From Saccharospirillum sp043196875 (GTDB lineage Bacteria; Pseudomonadota; Gammaproteobacteria; Pseudomonadales; Natronospirillaceae): a stretch of 64,000 nt of DNA. The translations under genes and the position numbers were made by a program. The notes beneath the pieces are model-generated. The model worked only from the letters and a program-made list of their open reading frames with translations, did not search any database and had not been told where the DNA came from. Of the stretch, positions 55,863 through 63,987 are shown piece after piece. The DNA lies in NCBI RefSeq assembly GCF_043196875.1, contig NZ_JBEBMX010000003.1, forward strand, positions 186,001-250,000, in the 5' to 3' direction. Numbering within the stretch: position 1 is the stretch's first letter; each line of letters opens with the position of its first letter.

Positions 55863-57438
55863 TCGCCGCACCCGTCAATGGCAGTGGGCCGGTTTCGGTT
55901 TAGCCTTAGTCTATCTGGCCATGGTGCTGGGTTTGCTGGCGCTGTCCGGTTGGTTTATCGCCGCCTCGGCCATCGCTGGCGCCTGGGGCTTGGCCGCGCA
56001 GTTTAACTATGTCGTGCCTTCAACACTGATCCGCATGATCGCCTTCCTGCGCGTTCTGGCCGGTTATGGCGAGCGCTACGTAGGCCATCTGGGCTTGCTC
56101 AACCGCCTCGGTGCCGTACGGGCTAGACTGTTTGCCAAGCTGGTCCATGAGCCGGAAACGGCGCCTTCAGCCGAAGCACTGGAACGTGTCGATGCCGACG
56201 CCGACGCCTTTGCCAGTCTCTGGGTACAGGTGTGGCATCCGCTGGGCAGCGCGGCAGTCATTCTGTCTGGCCTGTCGCTGTTATTTGCCTGGCTGGTGCC
56301 CTTAGCCGTCAGCATCTGGTTAGGCTTTGCGGCGGCCGCTATCGGCTTGCTGGCGCTGTCCTTCGTGCAGCACCGCCGCCAGGTTCAGGTGAGCCTGGCC
56401 AGCCACGCTGAGGTGCGCTCAGCCTGGCTCGACTGGTCTCGCGCGGCGCCCATCTGGCGTTTGTTGCCTGACCAGGGCGAACCCAACACCGTCCAAGCTG
56501 CCTGGCAAGATTGGCAGCAAGCCGATCTAGCTGAAGAAGCCTCGGTCCAACGACTGGAGTTCAGCTTACAGATACTGGGTTGGCTGGCGGTTTTGGCGCT
56601 GGGTTATGGGCTCTATCAAAGCGGTGCAGACCCGCGTGGTCAGGCATTGCTGCTGGTGCCAGTGTTGATCTGGGTCGCCGCGCGAGACTGGCTGTCCAAC
56701 GCTGCCCGCGCTTTGCCGGAATTGAGTCGACGCCGCGAACGCGCCCAGCGTTTGAATCCGCTGCTGACCCCAGTTGCCAACGCCGCCGCAAGCACAGCTG
56801 CCTGGCCTGGTGACACAGCGATTCACCTGCAGCTCAAAGACTACCGCTGGCAGCGCAGCGACCGCCAAGGCGCGCCGCTCGACCTGGAACTGAATCAACC
56901 CGCCCTGGTATTGCTCGATGCCGGTTCCGGCCAGGGTAAAAGCAGTCTGTTTCAGGCTTTGCTGGGTCGACTGCCGGAACAGGGCGAACTGCGTTTAAAT
57001 GGCGTTGCCGGCACTGAACTGGGCGCTGAACAGCGCCGGGCCTGCTTTCACCTCATCGAGCAATTCGGTCATGTCTTCAGCGATACGCTGGCGGCTAACC
57101 TGAGGCTGGCGAAAACGGATGCCAGTGACGAGGATTGCTGCGCCGCACTGCACTGGGCCGGGCTGGACGACTGGGCCAATGCCGAGAGCCTGACCATGTG
57201 GATCGGAGAACCCGGCCGGCCACTGTCCGGTGGCGAACAGAAACGCCTGAATCTGGCGCGCGCCTGGCTGCGCGATGCGCCTGTTTGGCTGCTCGACGAA
57301 CCCTTTGAAGGCTTGGACGAAACACGCCAACAACAGTTGGCCGAGCGACTGCAGCACAAGGCGGACGAGCGTCTTCTGATTCTGGCGTCACACCAACGGC
57401 CGGCCAGGCTACAACCGACCCAGATAGTCAGCTGGTAA
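55849..57438 (+). CDS. cydC: Thiol reductant ABC exporter subunit CydC
   Basis: Second half of CydDC, 530 residues. The membrane domain starts LPLDRRTRQWQWAGFGLALV with LLALSGWFIAASAIAG, characteristic of CydC. The ATPase domain has a Walker A-like LDAGSGQGKSSLFQAL (unusual AGSGQGKS, still GxxxxGKS), signature LSGGEQKRLNLARAW and LLDEPFEGLDE. GTG 55849 is chosen because GGGAGG lies 7 nt before it and it overlaps the cydD stop by 14 nt; the ATG at 55828 would overlap more. Last gene of the cyd cluster. Confidence 0.92.
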   Translation: MLPLDRRTRQWQWAGFGLALVYLAMVLGLLALSGWFIAASAIAGAWGLAAQFNYVVPSTLIRMIAFLRVLAGYGERYVGHLGLLNRLGAVRARLFAKLVHEPETAPSAEALERVDADADAFASLWVQVWHPLGSAAVILSGLSLLFAWLVPLAVSIWLGFAAAAIGLLALSFVQHRRQVQVSLASHAEVRSAWLDWSRAAPIWRLLPDQGEPNTVQAAWQDWQQADLAEEASVQRLEFSLQILGWLAVLALGYGLYQSGADPRGQALLLVPVLIWVAARDWLSNAARALPELSRRRERAQRLNPLLTPVANAAASTAAWPGDTAIHLQLKDYRWQRSDRQGAPLDLELNQPALVLLDAGSGQGKSSLFQALLGRLPEQGELRLNGVAGTELGAEQRRACFHLIEQFGHVFSDTLAANLRLAKTDASDEDCCAALHWAGLDDWANAESLTMWIGEPGRPLSGGEQKRLNLARAWLRDAPVWLLDEPFEGLDETRQQQLAERLQHKADERLLILASHQRPARLQPTQIVSW

Positions 57439-57507
57439 CCGAACGGTCTTGGCGCCCTGCCCCTAATCCTGTGATACTCAGGTTTTATTGCTGTCGACGA
57501 GCTTGCC

Positions 57508-58827
57508 GTGCCGCTATCCATATTCAAACCCTGGTACCAGCGCTTTAATAAATGGCTGTGGCAAACGCCCAGCCAGGATCTCACCATACCGATGCGCTAC
57601 CTGCGTCGGTTTTGCCGCATCCTCTATGCAGTGATCCGCGACCTCACTCAGGGACCGACCAACCTGCACGCTATGGGGCTGGTCTACGGCACCCTGTTGG
57701 CCGTTGTGCCCTTTCTGGCGTTGACTTTTTCGGTACTGAAAAGCTTCGGCGTGCACAATCAGCTCGAACCGTTATTGCAGAATTTGCTGCTGGCACCACT
57801 GGGTAGTCGCAGTCAGGAAATCATCGATAACGTCATCGGCTTCGTCGACAACATTCAGGTGCGTGTGCTCGGCGCGGTCGGGTTAGGCTTGCTGGTGTTT
57901 ACCGTCTTGTCGCTGGTGCAGAAAGTCGACCACGCCTTTAACCAGACCTGGCGCGTTCATCAACCCCGACCGCTGACGCAAAAACTCAGCAACTACCTCA
58001 GCGTCATGCTGATTGGTCCGCTGTTGGCGTTTTCAGCGCTGGGCGCCACCGCCACCATCGTTAGCTCTGATACGGTTAATCACTTACTCGAAGTTGCCCC
58101 GCTGAGCTGGCTGTTCACCCTGATCACCCGGCTGGCGCCCTACGTCTTTATCATCGTGCTGTTCACCTTTATGTATGTGTTGATTCCCAACACCAAGGTG
58201 CGGCTGCGGCCGGCTCTGATCGGCGGTACGGTGGCCGGTATTACCTGGCAGTCGGTGGGTTATTTATTCACGGTATTCGTTGCCGGTTCTGGTCGTTTTG
58301 CGGCGATTTATTCCGGTTTCGCCGTCGGCGTTCTGCTGTTGGTGTGGATTTATCTGGCCTGGCTGATTTTGCTGACCGGCGCCACCGTGGCCTATTACAG
58401 CCAGCACTCGCATCAGATTACCCCGCGACGCCAAACCCGGCCCAGCGCTCAGGGCGATGAACAGTTGGGCTTGTCGTTGATGTATCGCATCGCGCATCGG
58501 TTTGATCAGGGACTGACCGCACCGACGCTGATGCATCTGGTCACCAGCAGCAACGCCGATCCGGAAACCACCGACCGACTGGTGCGCAAACTCTTGTCGC
58601 ACCACCTGCTGGTGCGCACCGAAGACATGGGATTGGTACCTGCAAAACCACTGAATCAGACCTCACTGACGCAGTTATTGGCAGCCTTGCGCGCCAACGA
58701 TCATATGCCGCTCACGGGGCCGGGTCAGAATGCCCAGGTGCGGGCGACCATCGAAGAATTGGAAGCGGCACTGGCCGAGCATTTCGACCAGCGCAGTCTG
58801 GAAGATTGGGTGCGGCAGACCGACTGA
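57508..58827 (+). CDS. YihY/BrkB family membrane protein (former 'RNase BN')
   Basis: Inner-membrane protein of 439 residues of the YihY/virulence factor BrkB family, whose physiological role is unsettled; the old RNase BN label is wrong. About six membrane helices occupy residues 45-310: GLVYGTLLAVVPFLALTFSV, VLGAVGLGLLVFTVLSLVQK, YLSVMLIGPLLAFSALGATA, FIIVLFTFMYVLIPNTKVRL, and the GFAVGVLLLVWIYLAWLILL helix. FNQTWRVHQPRPLTQKLSNY is the central family motif. A cytosolic tail of about 110 residues follows, winged-helix-like. The start is GTG 57508. It may be co-transcribed with cydDC, 69 nt upstream, and converges with the PLP enzyme gene. Confidence 0.9.
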   Translation: MPLSIFKPWYQRFNKWLWQTPSQDLTIPMRYLRRFCRILYAVIRDLTQGPTNLHAMGLVYGTLLAVVPFLALTFSVLKSFGVHNQLEPLLQNLLLAPLGSRSQEIIDNVIGFVDNIQVRVLGAVGLGLLVFTVLSLVQKVDHAFNQTWRVHQPRPLTQKLSNYLSVMLIGPLLAFSALGATATIVSSDTVNHLLEVAPLSWLFTLITRLAPYVFIIVLFTFMYVLIPNTKVRLRPALIGGTVAGITWQSVGYLFTVFVAGSGRFAAIYSGFAVGVLLLVWIYLAWLILLTGATVAYYSQHSHQITPRRQTRPSAQGDEQLGLSLMYRIAHRFDQGLTAPTLMHLVTSSNADPETTDRLVRKLLSHHLLVRTEDMGLVPAKPLNQTSLTQLLAALRANDHMPLTGPGQNAQVRATIEELEAALAEHFDQRSLEDWVRQTD

Positions 58828-58831
58828 CGCT

Positions 58832-59974
58832 TTACACACCAGCCAATGCCTGATTAAGGTCGTCGATCAAATCCTCGACGGCCTCAATACCGACCGACAA
58901 GCGCAACAGATCGTCCGGCACCGGCGTACCCTCGCCTTCGATACTGGCGCGATGCTCGACCAGACTCTCGACCCCACCGAGCGACGTAGCGCGCTTAAAC
59001 ACCTTCATTCTCGCAGCCGCTGCAATAGCGCCTGGTGCACCACCTCTTACCCGAATCGACAGCATGCCGGTAAAGCCGCCGCTCAGTTGCTCGCTCGCCA
59101 GTTGGTGATAGGGACTGTCCGGCAAACCCGGATACAACACTTCAACCAAGGCAGGATGCTTTTGCATGGCTTGCGCAATGGTCAAAGCGCTTTGGCTGGC
59201 CGCCTTTACGCGCAGATCAAGAGTGCGCATGCCGCGCAGCAACAAAGCCGCTTCAAAGGGACCGAGAACACCGCCTTGCTGACCACGCACTGCGGCCAGT
59301 TGCTGCCACCATTCGTCTTGGCGAGGGGTGACCAAAGCGCCCGCCATCACATCGGAATGGCCGTTCAGATATTTGGTGGCCGAATGCATCACCAGGTCGG
59401 CACCCAATTCCAGCGGCCGACACAGAATCGGCGTGGCGACGGTGGAGTCGACCGCCACCTTGGCACCGGCGGCGTGCGCCAATTTGCACACAGCAGCAAT
59501 GTCGGTCACCGACCACAACGGATTGGCCGGACTTTCCAACCAAACCAGCTTGGTCTGACCGGGTTTTAACGCCTGTTCGACCTGCGCCAAATCTTCGGTC
59601 TCAACAAACTCCACCGTCACCTGCCAGCGCTGGGCAAACTGCTTCAACCAGTTACGCAGTGACCAGTACATGACTTTGGGAGCGATCACATGATCGCCGC
59701 TTTGCAAGGTCTGAAACACCGCCGTCGCAGCCGCCATACCCGAGGCAAAAAGCATCGAGTCAGCGCCGTTTTCCAGCGCCGTTAACAAGGCTTCGGCAGG
59801 TTGGTAAGTCGGGTTATTCGGGCGCGAATAGACGTTACCGGTCGGGTAACTGTTGTCCGGCGCCCGCTGGTAAGTGGTGGCGGTATAGATGGGTGGCACC
59901 AGCGCCTGGCTGGTGTCGTCGATCAAGCCCATTGCCTGGGCGGCAAGTGTGGCGGGTTGTTTTTGCTGAGCCAT
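58832..59974 (-). CDS. Cys/Met metabolism PLP-dependent enzyme (cystathionine synthase/lyase-like)
   Basis: Fold-type I PLP enzyme of the MetB/MetC/MetZ family, 380 residues, acting on sulfur amino acids; the exact reaction (gamma-synthase, beta- or gamma-lyase) is not decided by sequence. Motifs: YSRPNNPTYQPAE (phosphate-binding Tyr/Arg from the neighbouring subunit), FASGMAAATAVFQTL, VWLESPANPLWSVTDI, the PLP Asp in VAVDSTVATP and the Schiff-base Lys in HSATKYLNGHSDVMAGAL. The substrate-recognition region ATSLGGVESLVEHRA is typical. It is not adjacent to metH. No strong Shine-Dalgarno sequence precedes the ATG. Confidence 0.9.
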   Translation of the reverse strand: MAQQKQPATLAAQAMGLIDDTSQALVPPIYTATTYQRAPDNSYPTGNVYSRPNNPTYQPAEALLTALENGADSMLFASGMAAATAVFQTLQSGDHVIAPKVMYWSLRNWLKQFAQRWQVTVEFVETEDLAQVEQALKPGQTKLVWLESPANPLWSVTDIAAVCKLAHAAGAKVAVDSTVATPILCRPLELGADLVMHSATKYLNGHSDVMAGALVTPRQDEWWQQLAAVRGQQGGVLGPFEAALLLRGMRTLDLRVKAASQSALTIAQAMQKHPALVEVLYPGLPDSPYHQLASEQLSGGFTGMLSIRVRGGAPGAIAAAARMKVFKRATSLGGVESLVEHRASIEGEGTPVPDDLLRLSVGIEAVEDLIDDLNQALAGV

Positions 59975-60019
59975 AATTGATACATCAGGTAGCGATTAAC
60001 GCCGCGATAATAGCATGCT

Positions 60020-60475
60020 CTAGTCTTCCGCTACTGGAACGGCGAGTTGCTCATCCAGCTTGTCCAGCAACCGACGCATTTCATTCAGCCGCTGATGCAC
60101 CTGCTCAAGCTCTTCATCGGTGACCGCTTCATAGCCGCGCCACAAACCCCAGCCGTAACCCCAGCGATAACCAGTTGGCCAATATGGCGAGCCGCCAACG
60201 CGGACACCAGCGAGCATGATCTCACCGATTTCTTCTGCACCAATGTCGGCCACACACTGGCGTAATTCTTCATCGGCCTGGCGTCGTTCATCGCGCGTGC
60301 CACCCATCCAGTAAGCCAGGTCATGGGCGATACAGCAGTCGAGCCAGAGCGATTGCTGGCGCGGCGTGCCGTCGGGAAAAACGCTGCAACCATCGGTGGT
60401 GAAGGGTTTCAATTCATCGGCGTTGGTACTGACTGATGCCAACAACAAACTGCCCACAAGCCACCAGCGTTTCAT
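60020..60475 (-). CDS. Exported phospholipase A2-like protein
   Basis: A 151-residue exported protein with a signal peptide (about residues 1-19, WWLVGSLLLASVSTNA/DE). The mature part carries FTTDGCSVFPDG and then DCCIAHDLAYWMGGT: CC-x-x-HD is the phospholipase A2 active-site pattern, with His-Asp as catalytic pair, and the Cys of DGCS could pair with it. Downstream are RQADEELRQCVADIG and a Tyr/Trp/Gly-rich RWGYGWGLWRGY loop. It is therefore a candidate bacterial PLA2-superfamily protein, though the calcium loop (usually GxG) is not clear, so activity is uncertain. Its ATG overlaps the stop of the upstream GNAT gene by 4 nt. Confidence 0.7.
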   Translation of the reverse strand: MKRWWLVGSLLLASVSTNADELKPFTTDGCSVFPDGTPRQQSLWLDCCIAHDLAYWMGGTRDERRQADEELRQCVADIGAEEIGEIMLAGVRVGGSPYWPTGYRWGYGWGLWRGYEAVTDEELEQVHQRLNEMRRLLDKLDEQLAVPVAED

Positions 60476-60948
60476 GCGTTCAATCTCAGTCGCAACACAT
60501 GCTGAGGTCCGGCTGCGCCACCGAGATACAACTCGCCGTCATCTTCAAAACCAGCCAGACGATACAGATGATAAGCCGCCAGGTTGCGCTGATTGACCGT
60601 CAGGACAATCGCCGGGTGCTGGTAATAATGTTGTTTCAGATAAGGCACCAAGGCCGCGCCGGTTGCCTTACCCAAACCCTGGCCCTGAAAGCGCTGATCA
60701 ATCAAAAAGGAGCGCAATCCCAACTCGCCCGGTTCGGCGAAGTCGTAAAACTGACTGTAGGCGGTATCGATATTACAGAAACCGACCGGCTGGTTATCGC
60801 GTTCAATAAAATGGAAATGGTCGGTGGGTTGGGCGGCGTCCAGAATGTCATCCAGGGTGCCAACAAACTCGCGTTGCGCTTCGGCCACACTCAAGGTGCG
60901 GGCGTCGTCCCAATCGGCGGGGGTTAATCTGCGTAGAGTGATCATCAT
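60472..60948 (-). CDS. GNAT family N-acetyltransferase
   Basis: Acyltransferase of about 158 residues, substrate unknown. GNAT features are TLRRLTPADWDDARTLSV, VGFCNIDTAYSQFYDF, LGLRSFLIDQRFQGQGLGKA with the RFQGQGLG acetyl-CoA loop, and VLTVNQRNLAAYHLYRLAGFE. ATG 60948 is preferred; the frame reaches a TTG at 60960, and there is no clear Shine-Dalgarno sequence. The 4-nt overlap with the PLA2-like gene suggests a two-gene unit, although acetylation of a secreted protein is not expected. Confidence 0.85.
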   Translation of the reverse strand: MMITLRRLTPADWDDARTLSVAEAQREFVGTLDDILDAAQPTDHFHFIERDNQPVGFCNIDTAYSQFYDFAEPGELGLRSFLIDQRFQGQGLGKATGAALVPYLKQHYYQHPAIVLTVNQRNLAAYHLYRLAGFEDDGELYLGGAAGPQHVLRLRLNA

Positions 60949-61029
60949 GATGTACTGCAAAACATTCGCTTCTGTTTTACCACAGAAGGGTCCTTTGGCG
61001 CCAAGGGACGGCCTGAGCCGGGAACCAGT

Positions 61030-61449
61030 TCAGCACCAAAGCCCCATCCGAAAATAAGCAGTATCACCCTTATAAAAACGCTCGCCTTCCACCTGCAAAC
61101 CAAAGCGCTGGTAAAAACCCTGAGCCGTCTCCCGCGCATCACACCAGAAATAATGAACCGACTGAGATCGAAGCTGGGTCAACAGCTGAGACAGCATCGC
61201 TGTACCAATGCCCTGCCTCTGGAATGCCGGCAAGGTAGCGAATTTGCGTAAGCGCGCTTCATTGCCGTGGTAATAAACAGAAGCGACAGAGACCAGTTGG
61301 TCACCGACAAAGCCACCCAAATGCCAGCCTGACTCGTCTCCCTCAACCCGACAAAAAGACTCCGGCTTATCCGGCCACAACACTTGATGGCGGACAGGGA
61401 GAACCTGTTGCCAGGATACCGACTGGAGTATTAACGCAATCTCTGTCAC
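61030..61449 (-). CDS. GNAT family N-acetyltransferase
   Basis: Acyltransferase of 139 residues. It has the short-GNAT pattern with VLPVRHQVLWPDKPE, the DESGWHLGGFVGDQLVSVAS strand, RLRKFATLPAFQRQGIGTAM (QRQGIGTA coenzyme A loop) and FWCDARETAQGFYQRFGLQV. This order resembles ElaA-like GNAT proteins. The start is GTG 61449, with GAGGT upstream. It is separated by 69 nt from the other GNAT gene on the same strand and by 45 nt from the SDR stop. Target unknown. Confidence 0.85.
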   Translation of the reverse strand: MTEIALILQSVSWQQVLPVRHQVLWPDKPESFCRVEGDESGWHLGGFVGDQLVSVASVYYHGNEARLRKFATLPAFQRQGIGTAMLSQLLTQLRSQSVHYFWCDARETAQGFYQRFGLQVEGERFYKGDTAYFRMGLWC

Positions 61450-61494
61450 CTCGGTTACCTCGAATACACGGGTTATAAGTGGTTCGCAGCGGGC

Positions 61495-62316
61495 TCAAAA
61501 TGAACTCATGATCAGCCGATCAAAATTCTTATCCGACAACCAACGACGCAACCACAACAACGGTTTGGCAAGATACCCACCCACATAACGTGCCTTGGGT
61601 TTTGGTGTTTTAATCGCCTTCATGACTAACTCGGTGATCACCGCGGCCGGTGGCAGTTTGGTCATGCGCGATTGCGCATCAGCGAACGACTGAACCAGCT
61701 TTTGGTACGGACCTTGGCCAGAGTGGCGCTGGGCTTCATCGATAGCAATGCCGCCCCATTCGGTTTCGATGCCGCCCGGCTCTATCACCACCACCTTAAT
61801 GCCAAAACGGCTGACTTCATTGCGCAGCACATCGGACCACCCCTCGAGTGCGAACTTGGAAGCGTGATACCAGCCGCCCATTGGCGTCGCTATCTTTCCA
61901 CCAATGGATGAAACATTAATGATAATTCCCGATTTCTGTTGACGCAGCGTCGGCAGACACAGCTGGGTTAACCGGGCCAGTCCAAAGAGATTGACCTCCA
62001 TCTGTCGGCGCGCCAGCTCCATCGGCACCTCTTCCAACGCACCGTACTGCCCATAACCGGCGCAGTTGATCAACACATCAAGCCGTCCACTTTCCTGAAG
62101 CAATTGCTCGACACCGGCAGTGATGGAAGCCTCGTCCGTCATATCCATCGCCAGGCCGATACCGCCCTGATCAATAATGGGTTGCAGTCGGTCGGTACGT
62201 CGACCGGCGCCATAGACCCGATAGCCTTCTGCCAACAGTCGCAGCGCAAAATCTTTGCCCATGCCTGAAGTCGCTCCGGTTATCAAAGCGACCGGTTGCT
62301 TATTTGCAGTGTTCAT
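61495..62316 (-). CDS. Short-chain dehydrogenase/reductase
   Basis: NAD(P)H-dependent oxidoreductase of the classical SDR family, 274 residues. The Rossmann motif is VALITGATSGMGKDFA, then the NCAGYGQYGALE (NAG-like) motif, NVSSIGGK (catalytic Ser), and YHASKFALEGW (Tyr-x3-Lys). The Arg-Arg in YGAGRRTDRL favours NADP. The substrate is unknown. ATG 62316 has a near-perfect GGAGG upstream. It is divergent from the MerR gene, and its promoter has the 19-bp MerR spacer (62353-62383), so it is very probably the target of that regulator. Confidence 0.92.
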   Translation of the reverse strand: MNTANKQPVALITGATSGMGKDFALRLLAEGYRVYGAGRRTDRLQPIIDQGGIGLAMDMTDEASITAGVEQLLQESGRLDVLINCAGYGQYGALEEVPMELARRQMEVNLFGLARLTQLCLPTLRQQKSGIIINVSSIGGKIATPMGGWYHASKFALEGWSDVLRNEVSRFGIKVVVIEPGGIETEWGGIAIDEAQRHSGQGPYQKLVQSFADAQSRMTKLPPAAVITELVMKAIKTPKPKARYVGGYLAKPLLWLRRWLSDKNFDRLIMSSF

Positions 62317-62352
62317 CCAGATTCCTCCGTTGCTGGTTATCAAAACAGCAGC

Positions 62353-62383
62353 ACTGTAATCTGTAGGGAAACCCCACAGTCAA
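62353..62383 (-). promoter_or_regulatory. MerR-type promoter of the SDR gene
   Basis: Read leftward, TTGACT (62378-62383) and TACAGT (62353-62358) are 19 nt apart, the over-long spacer typical of MerR-activated promoters. The spacer contains the near-palindrome CTGTGGGG-TTT-CCCTACAG. Confidence 0.7.
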
Positions 62384-62407
62384 CAGAACCTGAACAGGAG
62401 CAAAGCA

Positions 62408-62761
62408 ATGTTTATTGGCGAGTTGGCAAAGCTGGCTGGGCTGTCAAAAGATGGCATCCGTCACTATGAAGAACTGGGTATTATCCGCTCACATCCCAGG
62501 ACGGCCGGCAGTCGTACCTACCGCGATTATGACGCCAGTTGCCTCGGTCGTATTGAGCAAGCCCGCCAGGCTCAGCAGTTAGGGTTATCACTTAAGGAAA
62601 TCGGCCCGCTGCTGGACACCGTCGGTGACAGGGAACTTAGCCGGGAAGAAACGGTTGAGTTTCTGCAGGAGCGGCTGGCGGTTGTGCAGGAAAAAATTAA
62701 TGGATTACGTGACATTGAGCGCTTTATCCAACAAAAGCTGGAGCGCTATCAACCCCGCTAA
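62408..62761 (+). CDS. MerR family transcriptional regulator
   Basis: A 117-residue regulator. The N-terminal winged helix (MFIGELAKLAGLSKDGIRHY followed by EELGIIRSHPRTAGSRTYRD) matches MerR, and the C-terminal helix is a long dimerisation coil (ETVEFLQERLAVVQEKINGL and RDIERFIQQKLERYQ). There are no cysteines in the usual metal-binding positions of the dimerisation loop, so it is not a typical metal sensor; one Cys (ASCLGR) is at the end of the wing. AGGAG lies 8 nt before the ATG. It is divergent from the SDR gene, with the MerR-like operator in between. Confidence 0.93.
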   Translation: MFIGELAKLAGLSKDGIRHYEELGIIRSHPRTAGSRTYRDYDASCLGRIEQARQAQQLGLSLKEIGPLLDTVGDRELSREETVEFLQERLAVVQEKINGLRDIERFIQQKLERYQPR

Positions 62762-62879
62762 AACACCGTCAGACCGGAACCCAATATTTTTCAATCGAAC
62801 AATCAGTTCCACTAAAACTCTTTAGTTTGAAAAATATTCGACCATCTAGCTTGCCTGATATCGGTTTGCTGTTAGTATC
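62762..62879. other. Short AT-rich intergenic part
   Basis: Between the MerR stop and the palindrome upstream of phnD; no gene or known element was recognised. Confidence 0.4.
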
Positions 62880-62897
62880 GATGTTCAATTGAACATC
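62880..62897. promoter_or_regulatory. Perfect 18-bp palindrome upstream of phnD
   Basis: GATGTTCAATTGAACATC is a perfect inverted repeat without spacer. A half-like copy GATGTTCAAT is at 62932-62941. Position and repetition suggest an operator for an unidentified regulator. Confidence 0.6.
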
Positions 62898-62991
62898 ACA
62901 TAATAACAACTGACCGGGCGAGTCCTGCCAAGATGTTCAATGCCCTGCATGGTTTTACCATGTCGCGTGGGCCGCCCGACGGAGAACAATA

Positions 62992-63987
62992 ATGACCCTG
63001 CGTAACAAACTGCTCCCCGGCATCGCGCCATCTGCCCCTGCATTGGCAGCCGCCCTCTTGTTTGGTTTGATCAGCAGTCCGGCTCACGCCGATTGCGAAC
63101 GTGGCGCGCTCGATACCCTGTACTGCGACGAAAACGGCGATATGGTCGCCGATGCTCCGACCGACGAATCCCAGTGGGTGGATCCCGACACCCTGATTTT
63201 CGCCTACACCCCGGTTGAAGACCCAGCCATTTATTCCGATATCTGGCAGCCCTTTATCGAACATCTGTCGGATGTGACTGGCAAAGACGTGCGTTTCTTT
63301 GCGGTACAGTCCAACGCCGCTCAGGTTGAAGCCATGCGCAGCGGTCGTCTGCACATCGCTGGTTTTTCCACCGGTCCGACGCCCTTCGCTGTGAACCTCG
63401 CCGGCGCGGTTCCGTTCGCGCTGATGGGCTCCGATTCCGGTCAGTTCGGTTACACCCTCCAAGTTTATACTCATGTCGATTCCGACATTCATGAAATCAC
63501 CGATCTGAAAGGCAAGCGTGTGGCTCACACCTCGCCGACCTCCAACTCCGGCAACCAGGCACCGCGTGCGCTGTTCCCGGAAATGGGTGTGGTACCGGGC
63601 GAAGACTATGAAATCCTGTTCTCGGGCAGCCACGATCAGTCAATGCTGGGCGTAGTCGCCAAAGATTACGACGCCGCTCCGGTTGCCTCGGAAGTGGTTG
63701 AGCGTATGGCCGCTCGCGGTTTGTACGATGAAGCCGATGTGCGCTTGGTGTGGGAGTCCGATCGCTTCCCAACCACCTCTTACAACTACGCCTACAACCT
63801 GCATCCCGATCTGGTCGAAAAAATCCGCGAAGCCTTCTACAGCTTCGAATTTGCCGGCACCGAACTGGGTGAAGAATTTGAAGGCGTGGAAACCTTTATC
63901 CCGATCAACTACCAGCAACACTGGCGTGTCATCCGCACCATTCAGGCGTCCAACGGTGTGCAGTACACCCGCGACAATCTGCAATAG
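62992..63987 (+). CDS. phnD: PhnD-family phosphate/phosphonate ABC transporter binding protein
   Basis: Periplasmic substrate-binding protein of the phosphonate/phosphite/phosphate ABC family, 331 residues. A signal peptide (about residues 1-33, LAAALLFGLISSPAHA/DC) precedes DTLIFAYTPVEDPAIYSDIW, the domain FIEHLSDVTGKDVRFFAVQS, LHIAGFSTGPTPFAV, and the phosphonate-binding loop VAHTSPTSNSGNQAPRALFP. The SNSGN motif is like that of phosphite- or phosphonate-binding PhnD proteins. GGAG is 7 nt before the ATG. Being first in its operon, it is probably followed outside the window by ATPase and permease genes, as in D-C-E type operons; the ligand cannot be told. Confidence 0.9.
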   Translation: MTLRNKLLPGIAPSAPALAAALLFGLISSPAHADCERGALDTLYCDENGDMVADAPTDESQWVDPDTLIFAYTPVEDPAIYSDIWQPFIEHLSDVTGKDVRFFAVQSNAAQVEAMRSGRLHIAGFSTGPTPFAVNLAGAVPFALMGSDSGQFGYTLQVYTHVDSDIHEITDLKGKRVAHTSPTSNSGNQAPRALFPEMGVVPGEDYEILFSGSHDQSMLGVVAKDYDAAPVASEVVERMAARGLYDEADVRLVWESDRFPTTSYNYAYNLHPDLVEKIREAFYSFEFAGTELGEEFEGVETFIPINYQQHWRVIRTIQASNGVQYTRDNLQ

